From contig NZ_CP010429.1 of NCBI RefSeq assembly GCF_000974425.1, forward strand, positions 3,038,001-3,102,000: a stretch of DNA of 64,000 nucleotides, read 5' to 3'. Under the pieces are notes generated by a model, which worked only from the letters and a program-made list of their open reading frames with translations, did no database searches and was not told where the DNA came from. The position numbers and the translations under genes are program-made. How positions within the stretch are numbered: the stretch's first letter is position 1; every line of letters starts with the position of its first letter. This stretch comes from Spirosoma radiotolerans. Lineage in GTDB: Bacteria; Bacteroidota; Bacteroidia; Cytophagales; Spirosomataceae. Below, one piece after another: positions 46,275 to 55,194 of the stretch.

Positions 46275-46697
46275 TTAAACGACGCTGTGTTGTTGCCCCA
46301 GGTGCAGGATCAGTTCAAACTCGTCGACGCGGATGGGCATAACGGATAAGCGGGATTGCTTGATGAGGCTAATGTTGGCCAGCAGGGGTTCGGCTTTAAT
46401 CTGTGCCAGCGTTACGGGGCGGTTCAGGGCCATCACCGGCTCCAGCTCGATGGCTACCCAGCGTGCGTCGTCGGGTATGGTTGGATCGGGATAATGCTCC
46501 CGCACAACAGTTGCCAGTCCTACCACACCGGGTTTGGTAACGCTATGATAAAACAAGACCTGATCACCCAGTTGCATGGCTTTCAGGTTGTTACGAGCCT
46601 GGTAATTGCGAACACCATCCCATACTGCGCGGCCTTGTATGATAAAATTATCCCACCCGTATGTTTCGGGTTCCGATTTAACGAGCCAGTAATTCAA
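46275..46697 (-). CDS. EVE-domain protein
   Basis: 140 residues, the full EVE domain: YWLVKSEPETYGWDNFI, VWDGVRNYQARNNLKAM, GDQVLFYHSVTKPGVVGLA and ARWVAIELEPV. EVE is related to PUA and YTH domains and is thought to read modified bases in nucleic acid. It precedes an rRNA methyltransferase on the same strand (61-bp gap), a suggestive neighbour, though no functional link is shown. ATG 46697. Confidence 0.93.
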   Translation of the reverse strand: MNYWLVKSEPETYGWDNFIIQGRAVWDGVRNYQARNNLKAMQLGDQVLFYHSVTKPGVVGLATVVREHYPDPTIPDDARWVAIELEPVMALNRPVTLAQIKAEPLLANISLIKQSRLSVMPIRVDEFELILHLGQQHSVV

Positions 46698-46714
46698 GGA
46701 GTGAATGAGTGAGT

Positions 46715-46796
46715 GAGTGAAATCGGACCGCCGAAGCGGCCTGAATGAGTGCTGGCGTACCTACGTTCGCTCCGCTTCGGCAGTCCGATTTCGCTC
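46715..46796. repeat. palindrome between DinB and EVE genes
   Basis: Arms 46715-46739 and 46772-46796 match at 23 of 25 positions, both exceptions compatible with G-T pairing; 32-nt loop. The left arm begins with GAGT repeats as in the 1461 element. It lies between two co-directional genes, 4 bp from the DinB stop. Confidence 0.8.
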
Positions 46797-46800
46797 TTTA

Positions 46801-47376
46801 TCAATAATAATCGTCGTGTTCGCTGCTGCTGCCGAAAGGGGAACCGTATTCGTCGGCGTCATCGTCTTCGTAGCGGGAGTTGCCTCCCCGCTGCGCCAGG
46901 GCTTTCTGCATAATCATGATCTGGCCGGTATGATACATATCGTGATTGATAATCCCATGCAGCATATCATAATACGTATAGTCACGACCGGGCACGATGT
47001 CTTCCAGGAACTCGTCGTCGTCGCGCTTGTCGAGTTCATTAATGAGTTCTTCCTGGCTCAGGCTCAATTCCATTTCGAGAGCTTCCCACTCAAAATCATC
47101 AATTTTATCGGGCAGGGCGCCAAAATTTTTGCCTGGGGTTACAATATCAAACAGTTCATCACCCTGCATCTTTTTAACGCAGAAAATTCGCCAGCTGGTC
47201 ATGTGAAAGACCAGTTCGGCAATGCTGTGCGTGTTCGGAGAAATCCGGCGTCCGGCCATATCAGGGGTTACACCTCTCAATACATCAACGACCGATGGAC
47301 CATGCCAGGCTTCTTCGCCTTCATAGGTCGTATTTAATAAATCAATGATGCGGATGAGTTCATCGTTAGGGGTCAT
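46801..47376 (-). CDS. DinB-family protein
   Basis: 191 residues. A four-helix DinB fold: RIIDLLNTTYEGEEAWHG, HSIAELVFHMTSWRIF and GIINHDMYHTGQIMIMQKAL carry the three His positions that bind a divalent metal. The C-terminal ~25 residues are acidic and disordered (EDDDADEYGSPFGSSSEHDD). DinB/YfiT proteins are often thiol-dependent S-transferases, but the substrate is unknown. Confidence 0.88.
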   Translation of the reverse strand: MTPNDELIRIIDLLNTTYEGEEAWHGPSVVDVLRGVTPDMAGRRISPNTHSIAELVFHMTSWRIFCVKKMQGDELFDIVTPGKNFGALPDKIDDFEWEALEMELSLSQEELINELDKRDDDEFLEDIVPGRDYTYYDMLHGIINHDMYHTGQIMIMQKALAQRGGNSRYEDDDADEYGSPFGSSSEHDDYY

Positions 47377-47764
47377 AATTAATTGGGTAGTAGCCTTTTC
47401 AACTCAATAAGGGCGTAAACGCATACGCCGGATACAAGTCAACAACGTACTTTTTTGGGTAAATAGCTGTCTAAAACGATCACGTAATTCCGTCAGGCAA
47501 CAAGGGTTTTCCGGTAACGTATCCCGGTAGACCGACATCCGATTGTAAACGCTGAACGAAACAACAAAGGTAAGGTAATATCTTAGGGCTTCCGAAAACT
47601 CGGAACCACTTTTTCTTCGACAACGGACGTCAGCCATCTTTTTCACTCGTGTAAAACTGAAAATAGACTGGCATGTTTTATGTAACGAGCAAACTTGTAG
47701 ACCTCCGCCGATTCCTAAGTGACCAACAAACAAGCACACGGTCGGAAGTCTATAAAGCAAGTTT
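47377..47764. other. 388-bp intergenic region between DinB and Wzi genes
   Basis: A divergent promoter region. A minus-strand open frame across it (47404-47799) is Arg/Cys-rich and resembles nothing, so I treat it as noncoding. No hairpin or clear TAnnTTTG box stands out. Confidence 0.5.
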
Positions 47765-49270
47765 ATGTTAAAACACAGCCTTGTCCGTCTACTGGTCATT
47801 TACCTGGCCGTTGTTGCCAACTGCCAAGGGCAGACGCTCAAGCCAGTTCGATACCGTACCGAACTGGGCAGTTATTTTGCCACCTCCGGCGAGACACCCT
47901 TCTGGCTACGAGCCAACCAATATGGCATTGTGCCCCGCGAAGCCGCGTTAATGACTCTGCGTCAGGCCATCCGGGTCGACTATCATGATGCGCCAAAAAC
48001 CAAACTTGATAGTTTACGGACGGTCAATCGGCGAGTCGATTGGGGTTGGGGAGCGGAGGCCGTGCTGAATGCGGGGTACACCTACAAACTGCTGATTCCG
48101 GAAGCTTATGTTAAAGTAAAGTTCGGAAAAGGGCTGGAAGTCTGGGCGGGTCGTCGACGAGAAATCATTGGCCTCGTCGATTCAACGCTTACTTCGGGCT
48201 CCTACGCCTGGTCGGGCAATACCCTGCCCATGTTAAAAATCCAGCTTGCTGTTCCCGATTATTTACCCAGAAACAGTCTGTTTGGGTTTAAAGGTTTTTA
48301 CGCACATGGCTGGTTCGAAGAAGAGCGGTTCATCAACAACATCATGTTGCACCAGAAAGCCCTGTACGGCCGTTTCGGCAAACCACACTGGCGGCTCAAG
48401 TTGTATGGCGGCATTAATCATCAGGTTATGTGGGGGGGCAATACGGAACGCCTACCCGGCTCGGTGATTAAAAATAACCAGTTGCCTAACCGGTTCAGTG
48501 ATTACATCGACGTGATTACGGCCAGCTCATTAGGAAATCGAACCGATCTTGATACCAATCGAATCAGCTCCTTTGACCGCGAAAACCGCATCGGGAATCA
48601 CCTGGGCACGGTCGACCTGGGTTTTGAATACACCGGGCGGCATTTTTCTTTTTTTGCTTATCGCCAAAATATTTACGAAGACGGATCACTTTTTTACCTA
48701 ATCAACATCAGCGACGGCTTGAATGGCCTGCGCATCAATAACCGACGACCCGTCAACCCCAATGGCGTTCAAATCCGGTCGATTCTCTTTGAGTACCTGA
48801 ATACCGAGAGCCAGGGCGGTGCGTTGTTCCTGGAAAAAGCATCCCAGCGAGGCCGTGACAATTATTTCAACCATTCCCAGTACCAGGATGGCTGGTCGCG
48901 GTTTGGTCTGACGATGGGAACGCCCTTCATCACACCCTCTACCGATAGTCAGGGGAACTTACCTAAATACGGGTTTACGAACAACAACCGCGTATCGGTT
49001 ATGCACATTGGGCTGTCGGGGCAGGCCTATGATTTTTTTCGCTTTCAACTGAAAGCGTCATATAGCGAAAACCTGGGCACATATGAAGTCCCTTTTGGCC
49101 ATAGCGTGCGTCAGTTTTCGTCAGCGCTTACGGTATCAGCTCCCTTACCCATACTGAACGGCATAACGGCAAACGCAGCCATTGCCACCGACATCGGTGA
49201 CCTCTATTCCAACAGCGTTGGTTTCTACGTAGGCATTCGCAAGGAAGGCCAAAGCCGGAAACGGGAATAG
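47765..49270 (+). CDS. Wzi-like capsule assembly outer-membrane protein
   Basis: 501 residues with a signal peptide (MLKHSLVRLLVIYLAVVANC, then QGQ). The rest alternates short amphipathic strands ending in aromatic residues, as in an 18-strand barrel. YGIVPREAALMTLRQAI, VWAGRRREIIGLVDSTL, SGSYAWSGNTLPMLKIQL and LYGGINHQVMWGG match the Wzi family, which anchors capsule polysaccharide at the surface. No capsule export genes adjoin. Confidence 0.88.
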   Translation: MLKHSLVRLLVIYLAVVANCQGQTLKPVRYRTELGSYFATSGETPFWLRANQYGIVPREAALMTLRQAIRVDYHDAPKTKLDSLRTVNRRVDWGWGAEAVLNAGYTYKLLIPEAYVKVKFGKGLEVWAGRRREIIGLVDSTLTSGSYAWSGNTLPMLKIQLAVPDYLPRNSLFGFKGFYAHGWFEEERFINNIMLHQKALYGRFGKPHWRLKLYGGINHQVMWGGNTERLPGSVIKNNQLPNRFSDYIDVITASSLGNRTDLDTNRISSFDRENRIGNHLGTVDLGFEYTGRHFSFFAYRQNIYEDGSLFYLINISDGLNGLRINNRRPVNPNGVQIRSILFEYLNTESQGGALFLEKASQRGRDNYFNHSQYQDGWSRFGLTMGTPFITPSTDSQGNLPKYGFTNNNRVSVMHIGLSGQAYDFFRFQLKASYSENLGTYEVPFGHSVRQFSSALTVSAPLPILNGITANAAIATDIGDLYSNSVGFYVGIRKEGQSRKRE

Positions 49271-49273
49271 TAC

Positions 49274-49317
49274 GTATGGGTGTACCTACGGGCTGAAGCC
49301 CGTGAGTACACCCATAC
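49274..49317. terminator. nested hairpin between convergent Wzi and CAP genes
   Basis: An outer stem pairs 49274-49285 with 49306-49317 (12 bp, perfect). An inner stem ACGGGCT / AGCCCGT is at 49288-49294 / 49297-49303. It likely ends both transcripts, though without long T-runs. Confidence 0.7.
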
Positions 49318-49331
49318 CAATCCGTTATCTC

Positions 49332-49931
49332 TTACTGACGGGTACCGAAATCCGTTACCCAGTAGGCTTTGTATGTGCTGGTGGCGCTATAGCCGTAGCC
49401 AACGCCAACGTTCTTAAAATTGGCACTCATAATGTTGGCGCAATGGCCAGGCGACTTGAGCCAGCCATCGACAACAGCCCGCGTGGTTGTGTAACCAGCT
49501 GCGATATTCTCACCAGCAGCCCGCCACACATACCCTTCGCGAGTCATCCGATCCCAGGGCAGTGAACCGTCGCGGCCGGTATGACTAAAGTAATTGTAGG
49601 TCGCCAGATCGACCGCGAATTTATCCGACGCTGCATTGAGTTGCGCATCGAGCGTTAGCGCCGGAACGGCTGGATAAACGGTTGTTCCACATTGACAGGG
49701 TTTTGATCGGGCCTGATTGATGTAGGTAAGCACTTCCTGCTGTTGGGTTGAGGTTGCTAGGGCAGCGCGCGCGCCCGCCAGATTCGGCGTAAAAGCGCTT
49801 GTCCCCACCCCTGCTTCTTTGTAAACGGACGACGAAACCGGGGCGGGTGTCTGGGTAGTTTCCTGATCCGACTGGCAGGAAGCCAAGGCTCCCAACAAGG
49901 CTGTTAGGCCGACTAGGTACGTAAGTTTCAT
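49332..49931 (-). CDS. CAP-domain lipoprotein
   Basis: 199 residues. MKLTYLVGLTALLGALASC is a lipoprotein signal with Cys19. Residues ~20-60 are a Ser/Thr/Pro linker. The CAP (SCP/PR-1) domain follows: VLTYINQARSKPC, LTLDAQLNAASDKFAVDLAT, NYFSHTGRDGSLPWDRM, GENIAAGYTT, GWLKSPGHCANIM and AYWVTDFG. The two His and two Glu/Asp-like cavity residues are present. Two cysteines (PCQCG) may pair with that of GHCAN. The biochemical role of bacterial CAP proteins is unsettled. Confidence 0.92.
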   Translation of the reverse strand: MKLTYLVGLTALLGALASCQSDQETTQTPAPVSSSVYKEAGVGTSAFTPNLAGARAALATSTQQQEVLTYINQARSKPCQCGTTVYPAVPALTLDAQLNAASDKFAVDLATYNYFSHTGRDGSLPWDRMTREGYVWRAAGENIAAGYTTTRAVVDGWLKSPGHCANIMSANFKNVGVGYGYSATSTYKAYWVTDFGTRQ

Positions 49932-50157
49932 AGAGGTATATTAGATTTCTTTGTTGATTAAACGGTAGATTACCTTTTAATATTGTTATTATTTTCCTAT
50001 TTTATTACATACTAATTTATCCTATAAGGTAATCATAAACAAAGAATGTACACAATTAAGGAAGACGAACTAACGTATTTTTACTTAGGGTGCATAGGCC
50101 CATAAAAACAATCAGACGCATGCGTTACGTCCGTTGTGTAAATCGATAAAGAGCGGA

Positions 50158-50862
50158 TTACGGATTACGCTTGCGTTCCCAGTTTCCCTTTTCGGGCTGG
50201 GGGCGAATCAGGTACACGTCGAGCAACGCGTAGGGGCGGGCGAGATATTCCCGAATCAGGGTACGAAGGGAGTAGCCATCAGGCACGTCCTGGGCCGCAA
50301 AGGCAATGGCTTCCATGCCCTCGTGATTACCAATGTAGAGGGCGCGGGCATTGTGGAAATTCTGCGAGATAATGGTGATCTTTTCCTGATTGAATACGTC
50401 TTTGCACCGAACGACCGAATCGAACGTTCGATACCCCGCATAATCGAGCGTCATGACCGAGGCAGGTACGCCTAATCTGACCAAAGCCCGTTGCATGTCT
50501 ACCGGCTCGTTGTAGTATTCCGAGTCATTGTTACCACTCAGAATCAAGTACTTTACTTTGCCTTCTTTCCACAATCGGGCCGTAGCTTCCATGCGGTAGC
50601 GAAAAAAGAGATTCTCTTTTCCCGTTCGAACAAATTTACTGGTGCCCAGCACAAGCCCAACATCATTGACCGGTAGCTCGTCAATACTAAAATAGATTTG
50701 ATTGCGGGTATTGTACACCACCCACCAGTTACTAACCAAGACAATCGTTGCGCCCGAAAAAATCACAACAATTGTCAGTTTGATGACCCACTTGACCACG
50801 CGAATGCCGACCGCTTCGCGCGGCTGGTCATTGCTGTAATCGCTAGCCAGGGTCGTGTTCAT
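50158..50862 (-). CDS. SanA/YdcF-like DUF218 membrane protein
   Basis: 234 residues. One N-terminal membrane helix (about 24-46) and a DUF218 domain: DVGLVLGTSKFVRTGKENLF, RMEATARLWKEGKVKYLILS, GNNDSEYYNEPVDMQRAL, DYAGYRTFDSVVRCKDVF and IISQNFHNARALYI. In E. coli SanA affects vancomycin exclusion by the envelope. Four bases separate it from the VOC gene, so they may share a transcript. Confidence 0.88.
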   Translation of the reverse strand: MNTTLASDYSNDQPREAVGIRVVKWVIKLTIVVIFSGATIVLVSNWWVVYNTRNQIYFSIDELPVNDVGLVLGTSKFVRTGKENLFFRYRMEATARLWKEGKVKYLILSGNNDSEYYNEPVDMQRALVRLGVPASVMTLDYAGYRTFDSVVRCKDVFNQEKITIISQNFHNARALYIGNHEGMEAIAFAAQDVPDGYSLRTLIREYLARPYALLDVYLIRPQPEKGNWERKRNP

Positions 50863-50866
50863 CTAC

Positions 50867-51232
50867 TCAACGATTGAAATGTGGATTCTCAATCAATCCA
50901 AGCACATTACCAAATGGGTCTTCCAGGGTGGCAACAAGTATATCGTCACCTACGTTCTGGATCGGGGTATGTATCCGTGCCCCGATCGCCATAAACTGCT
51001 GTACCGAAGCCTCCAGGCTGGCAACACCCCAATAGGTGAGCGTGCTGCCAGCAACAACCTGCGCATTTGGGTCGAGGCCTAATTCATAGCCTCCCACGCT
51101 GAAGCCTACGTAATAAGGCTCGTCAAAATACGGGGCAATTCCCAGGGCTTCCGTGTACCACGCTTTCGCTTGAACAAGCTCGGGAGCAGCGTAAATTACC
51201 GTTCGCAGGCCTAAAAGTTTCGTCTTTTCCAT
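50867..51232 (-). CDS. VOC-family (glyoxalase-like) protein
   Basis: 121 residues forming one vicinal-oxygen-chelate domain: TVIYAAPELVQAKAWYTEAL, YYVGFSVGGYELGLDPNA and ILVATLEDPFGNVLGLIENP. Metal-ligand His residues of glyoxalase I are not evident, so it may be a binding or resistance-type protein instead. Upstream of the SanA-like gene on the same strand. Confidence 0.85.
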   Translation of the reverse strand: MEKTKLLGLRTVIYAAPELVQAKAWYTEALGIAPYFDEPYYVGFSVGGYELGLDPNAQVVAGSTLTYWGVASLEASVQQFMAIGARIHTPIQNVGDDILVATLEDPFGNVLGLIENPHFNR

Positions 51233-51274
51233 ATTCGTCAGCCAAATACCCCCGTCGGGTTCGTCTCAAATAGG

Positions 51275-53992
51275 TCAGGAAAACAACCCTAACTGCACAG
51301 ACTCTTTTTCTTCAGGTTCCGTTGGGACCAGCGCAACAGGCTCAACATTCGGGGCCGCTTTTGCAGGTTCTTTAACAATCTTTGGCGGCAGCAACTTCAC
51401 CTCTTTTACTTTGGCAAAGGGCAGTTTATTTCCCAGTGCCTTCCAGCCGCGAACATCAATAAACCCTTCTGGTTCCAAAATCATCGACTCGAACGGACCG
51501 CGATCTTTTACCTGGTGAACAACCTCGATGCGTGGGTAGCGGTCATTGGTGATAACCAGACTTTTCGATCCTTTTCCATCACCTATAAAGCTAAATTTTT
51601 TATCCAGCGATGTCGTCTCAACTTTAAACCGCTTCACATACCAGGCTTTCTGATTAGCTTCGTAATAAACGGCTGACAGGACTGTATCGGGATCAAACTT
51701 CTGCAGCAGGGCTATATCGTTTGGCTCGTATCGGTTCGTCAGGTCAAAGCTCGTCAATTCATACTGCCCATCCTTATACACTACCAGGATGCTGTCTTTC
51801 GCATCGAAATTACCCAGCAAACGACCGCGCTCATCCCGGTTAAGCCGTCCAAGGTGTTCATCGTACCAGATATCGACCCCCCCTAGGGTTGATACCCCCC
51901 CTGATTTCTGGGTAATTTTCCGAACCGGATATTTGGTCAGGATATTCCCCTGCGCCGACCGGTTCTTAATGCCAACAGACGCAAAGTCGTAGTCGAACTG
52001 CTTGATCTTCGCCGTGCACTGGGCCGTCAGGTTTATCGTAATGACCTCTGCTTCGCCATTGTCATTGGCACTGAAATAGGTCATCTTCGATTTCGGATTT
52101 CCCATGGTCAGGTCATATTCCCGATCGCGGGTAACACCCGTCACAGGGAACCGCTTCGCCATCGAGATGCCCGACTTACCATCCAAATAAACCAAGTTAT
52201 AAATCTTACGCTCGTCGTTTTTCTTGAATACCGAAACATACACAATATCCTTGCCGACAAATACTTTTTCCGCAATTTTCACGACCATGCATTTTCCATC
52301 CCGCCGGAAAACGATGATGTCGTCAATGTCGGAACAATCGCTCACGTACTCATCCTTTTTGAGCCCGTACCCAATAAAGCCGCCTTCCCGGTCGACATAC
52401 AGTTTCTGGTTGGCGGCAGCTACCACACTGGCGGCAATTGTATTGAACGCCCGGATCTCCGTTTTGCGCTCGCGACCTTTGCCATACTTCTTCTGCAAAT
52501 CCTTGTAATAGGCAATGGCAAATCGGGTAATATTGGCCAGGTTGTCTTCGGTCTCGGCTAATTCCTGCTCCAGCCGACGCATCAACTCCTCAGCCTTGAA
52601 CCCATCGTACTTCGAAATCCGCTTAATTTTTATTTCGGTCAGGCGGATTATGTCGTCCTCCGTAATGACGCGGTAAAACAGCTTCTTATGGGGTTTGAGT
52701 GCCTTATCGATGGTGGCGATAACATCCTCAAACGTTTCGCACTCTTCAATTTTCCGGTAAATCCGGTTCTCAATGAATATTTTTTCGAGCGAACTGTATA
52801 GCAATCGCTCCATCAACTCACTACGCCGAATCTCCAGTTCGCGTTGCAGTAACTGAACCGTCTGATGCGTATTGACGCGCAGAATATCCGTGACACTCAC
52901 AAAATGCGGCTTGTCGCCAATGATCACGCAGGCATTGGGCGAAATGGAGACCTCACAGTCCGTGAACGCATAGAGCGCGTCGATGGACACATCGGGGGAA
53001 ACACCCGGCTGTAAGTGCACCAGAATCTCGACGTCTTTTGCCGTATTGTCAACCACAGCAGCCGTTGTCCGGCTGGGCGCCTTGATGCGAATTTTCCCCA
53101 ACTCAGCCGCCTTCACAATGGAATCGATCAGTTGTGGCGTTGTCACGCCAAACGGCACATCGCGAATGGCGAGGGTTTTCTTATCGACCTCTTCGATCTT
53201 GGCCCGAACCCGAACCTTACCGCCCCGATGACCGTCGTTATAGTTGCTGACGTCGATGAGCCCCCCCGTCTGAAAATCGGGGAAGAGCGACACGGGCTTA
53301 TCCTTCAATATATTGATGGAAGCCTCGATCAGTTCATTAAAATTATGAGGTAAAATTTTGGTCGATAACCCGACGGCAATTCCCTCGACACCCTGCGCCA
53401 GCAAGAGCGGAAACTTGACGGGCAAAGTAATGGGTTCGCGTTTGCGGCCATCATACGACAGTTGCCATTCGGTTGTTTTGTCGTTGTAAATGGCATCCTG
53501 GGCAAATTTGGATAGCCGCACTTCAATGTACCGGGGGGCAGCGGCTCCATCGCCCGTCCGGACGTCGCCCCAACTACCCTGCGTATCGAAGAGGAGTTCT
53601 TTTTGACCAATATTCACTAAGGCTTCCCCAATGGAGGCATCCCCGTGCGGGTGAAACTGCATGGTTTGCCCGATCACGTTCGCCACTTTATTGAAGCGAC
53701 CGTCGTCCATTTCTTTCAGGGCATGCAGAATCCGGCGCTGAACAGGCTTCAACCCATCCTCTACGGCGGGCACTGCCCGTTCGAGAATAACGTAGGACGC
53801 GTAATCCAGGAAGTAATTTTCGTATAAGCCTGCCACTACCGTCTGGTCGTGCAGGACTTCTTTGGTGATGATATCTGTTGGCTCGTCGTCCGGTTCGAGG
53901 GCGCTGGTCAGCTCGGTCCCATCATCAGGTGACCCTGCTTCAGGCTGCTGGCTATCGTCGTCTATCGGCTGTTCATTTTCTTCGTTTATCAT
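51275..53992 (-). CDS. parC: type IIA topoisomerase subunit A, ParC-like
   Basis: 905 residues. After an acidic ~40-residue N-terminus come VLHDQTVVAGLYENYFLDYA, VEDGLKPVQRRILHALKEMD, FHPHGDASIGEALVN and AAPRYIEVRL with catalytic Tyr155. The C-terminal ~400 residues lack a recognisable GyrA box and contain degenerate blades, so I call it the topoisomerase IV-type A subunit that decatenates chromosomes with ParE. gyrA proper is at 9.6 kb. The tail (EEKESVQLGLFS) is acidic. parE is not in the window. Confidence 0.92.
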   Translation of the reverse strand: MINEENEQPIDDDSQQPEAGSPDDGTELTSALEPDDEPTDIITKEVLHDQTVVAGLYENYFLDYASYVILERAVPAVEDGLKPVQRRILHALKEMDDGRFNKVANVIGQTMQFHPHGDASIGEALVNIGQKELLFDTQGSWGDVRTGDGAAAPRYIEVRLSKFAQDAIYNDKTTEWQLSYDGRKREPITLPVKFPLLLAQGVEGIAVGLSTKILPHNFNELIEASINILKDKPVSLFPDFQTGGLIDVSNYNDGHRGGKVRVRAKIEEVDKKTLAIRDVPFGVTTPQLIDSIVKAAELGKIRIKAPSRTTAAVVDNTAKDVEILVHLQPGVSPDVSIDALYAFTDCEVSISPNACVIIGDKPHFVSVTDILRVNTHQTVQLLQRELEIRRSELMERLLYSSLEKIFIENRIYRKIEECETFEDVIATIDKALKPHKKLFYRVITEDDIIRLTEIKIKRISKYDGFKAEELMRRLEQELAETEDNLANITRFAIAYYKDLQKKYGKGRERKTEIRAFNTIAASVVAAANQKLYVDREGGFIGYGLKKDEYVSDCSDIDDIIVFRRDGKCMVVKIAEKVFVGKDIVYVSVFKKNDERKIYNLVYLDGKSGISMAKRFPVTGVTRDREYDLTMGNPKSKMTYFSANDNGEAEVITINLTAQCTAKIKQFDYDFASVGIKNRSAQGNILTKYPVRKITQKSGGVSTLGGVDIWYDEHLGRLNRDERGRLLGNFDAKDSILVVYKDGQYELTSFDLTNRYEPNDIALLQKFDPDTVLSAVYYEANQKAWYVKRFKVETTSLDKKFSFIGDGKGSKSLVITNDRYPRIEVVHQVKDRGPFESMILEPEGFIDVRGWKALGNKLPFAKVKEVKLLPPKIVKEPAKAAPNVEPVALVPTEPEEKESVQLGLFS

Positions 53993-54144
53993 TGACGTGT
54001 TTCAGGAACTATTCCAGTGGATAAGTACACAGGGTTAACGAACTTTTGTCATCTCATTCGGCTCCTTAAATATACAAAGAAAACTTGAAAAACGGGCATT
54101 CTGACCGTTAAAAGGCAATTTAAGTGCCTAAATTTTGCCCGAGC

Positions 54145-55077
54145 CTAATACCCTCTCCCCAACTCAACCGCATTTTCCAGCGGCTGTCCTGCCCGAAATC
54201 GGGTCAGGTTGCGCAGGAACTGATCGACCTTCCCTCCGTCTTCGTCCGGTTGGCCGCCCCCGGTGTGCTGGGTCAGCAGAACATTCGGCATTTCCCAGAG
54301 CGGGCTATCAGCGGGCAGCGGCTCCTGGGCGGTTACGTCGAGTACGGCACCGCCCAGTTGACCGGATTGCAACGCACGGATCAAGGCGGGCTCGTCGGTT
54401 GTCGTACCGCGTCCTACGTTGGCGTATAAACTCCCCGGCTTCATGGCCGCGATTACCTCCGCCGACACAAAGCCAGCAGCGGTTCCGGGCAGGCAGTTCA
54501 CAACAATATCCGTTTGAGGGAGTATGGCAATAAGCTCCTCGGCCGAATGCAGATCGGCCTGCGGATCGGTGCGGGCCAGCATCGTGGTGGTGCAGCCAAA
54601 CCCACTCAACATCTGCCGAACGGCCTGGCCAATGGTACCGGTTCCAAGAATAACCACCTGCTTTTGCCACAACAGATTCGTCCGGGCACGAATGGGTGCG
54701 CCAACCCAGTCCGATTTGCTCTGTAACAGGGTCAGTTCGGGAATGGCGCGGTACATAGCCAGAATACCCGCCATCATGGTTTCGGCACAGGGGCGGGCAA
54801 AATAATCGCCCATGTTGGCAATGACCGCCTGCACACGAATGGTTTTAAACCCATCGAAGCCCGCCGAATCCAGTTGCCAGAAGGCTAATCGGGGGGCTCC
54901 ATTACTAAACCAGGCAACCGGCGGGTTCCCCAGTACGAAGTCGGCCGACTGAAAGGCAGCCTGCTGATCGGCCTCGGGTAAATCATGCCGAAAAACGGCG
55001 GTTATATCGGTTGGCAGGTTTTGCTGTAAGCTCGTTTTAAGCGTATCGCTAAGGGCGGGGTTGACGAAGAGTTGCAT
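54145..55077 (-). CDS. D-2-hydroxyacid dehydrogenase, GhrA-like
   Basis: 310 residues from ATG 55077 (MQLFVNPALSDTLKTSL). The NAD(P)-binding motif is VVILGTGTIGQAVRQML. NVGRGTTTDEPALIRAL, AVLDVTAQEPLPADSPLWEM and VLLTQHTGGG carry the catalytic Glu and His; the arginine expected in the VGRG loop is present. Similar enzymes reduce glyoxylate or hydroxypyruvate. No operon partner is obvious. Confidence 0.88.
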   Translation of the reverse strand: MQLFVNPALSDTLKTSLQQNLPTDITAVFRHDLPEADQQAAFQSADFVLGNPPVAWFSNGAPRLAFWQLDSAGFDGFKTIRVQAVIANMGDYFARPCAETMMAGILAMYRAIPELTLLQSKSDWVGAPIRARTNLLWQKQVVILGTGTIGQAVRQMLSGFGCTTTMLARTDPQADLHSAEELIAILPQTDIVVNCLPGTAAGFVSAEVIAAMKPGSLYANVGRGTTTDEPALIRALQSGQLGGAVLDVTAQEPLPADSPLWEMPNVLLTQHTGGGQPDEDGGKVDQFLRNLTRFRAGQPLENAVELGRGY

Positions 55078-55130
55078 GCTATGAGTACGAAATGTCAAAC
55101 GTTTTGGTTGCTTCTGTAACGCGGCCATCC

Positions 55131-55183
55131 AGTCCGCATAGCCGTAGACTTACATTACTAATTAGCCTACGGCTTGGCGGACC
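55131..55183. repeat. palindrome between the dehydrogenase and esterase genes
   Basis: 18-bp arms (55131-55148 / 55166-55183) match at 14 positions with a 17-nt loop. It lies between two co-directional minus-strand genes, 12 bp past the esterase stop. Confidence 0.65.
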
Positions 55184-55194
55184 GGAGGTTCGCG

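Noticed and set aside
47404..47799. 131-codon minus-strand frame between DinB and Wzi genes
   Set aside because: Arg/Cys-rich, no recognisable domain, and it overlaps the Wzi signal peptide.
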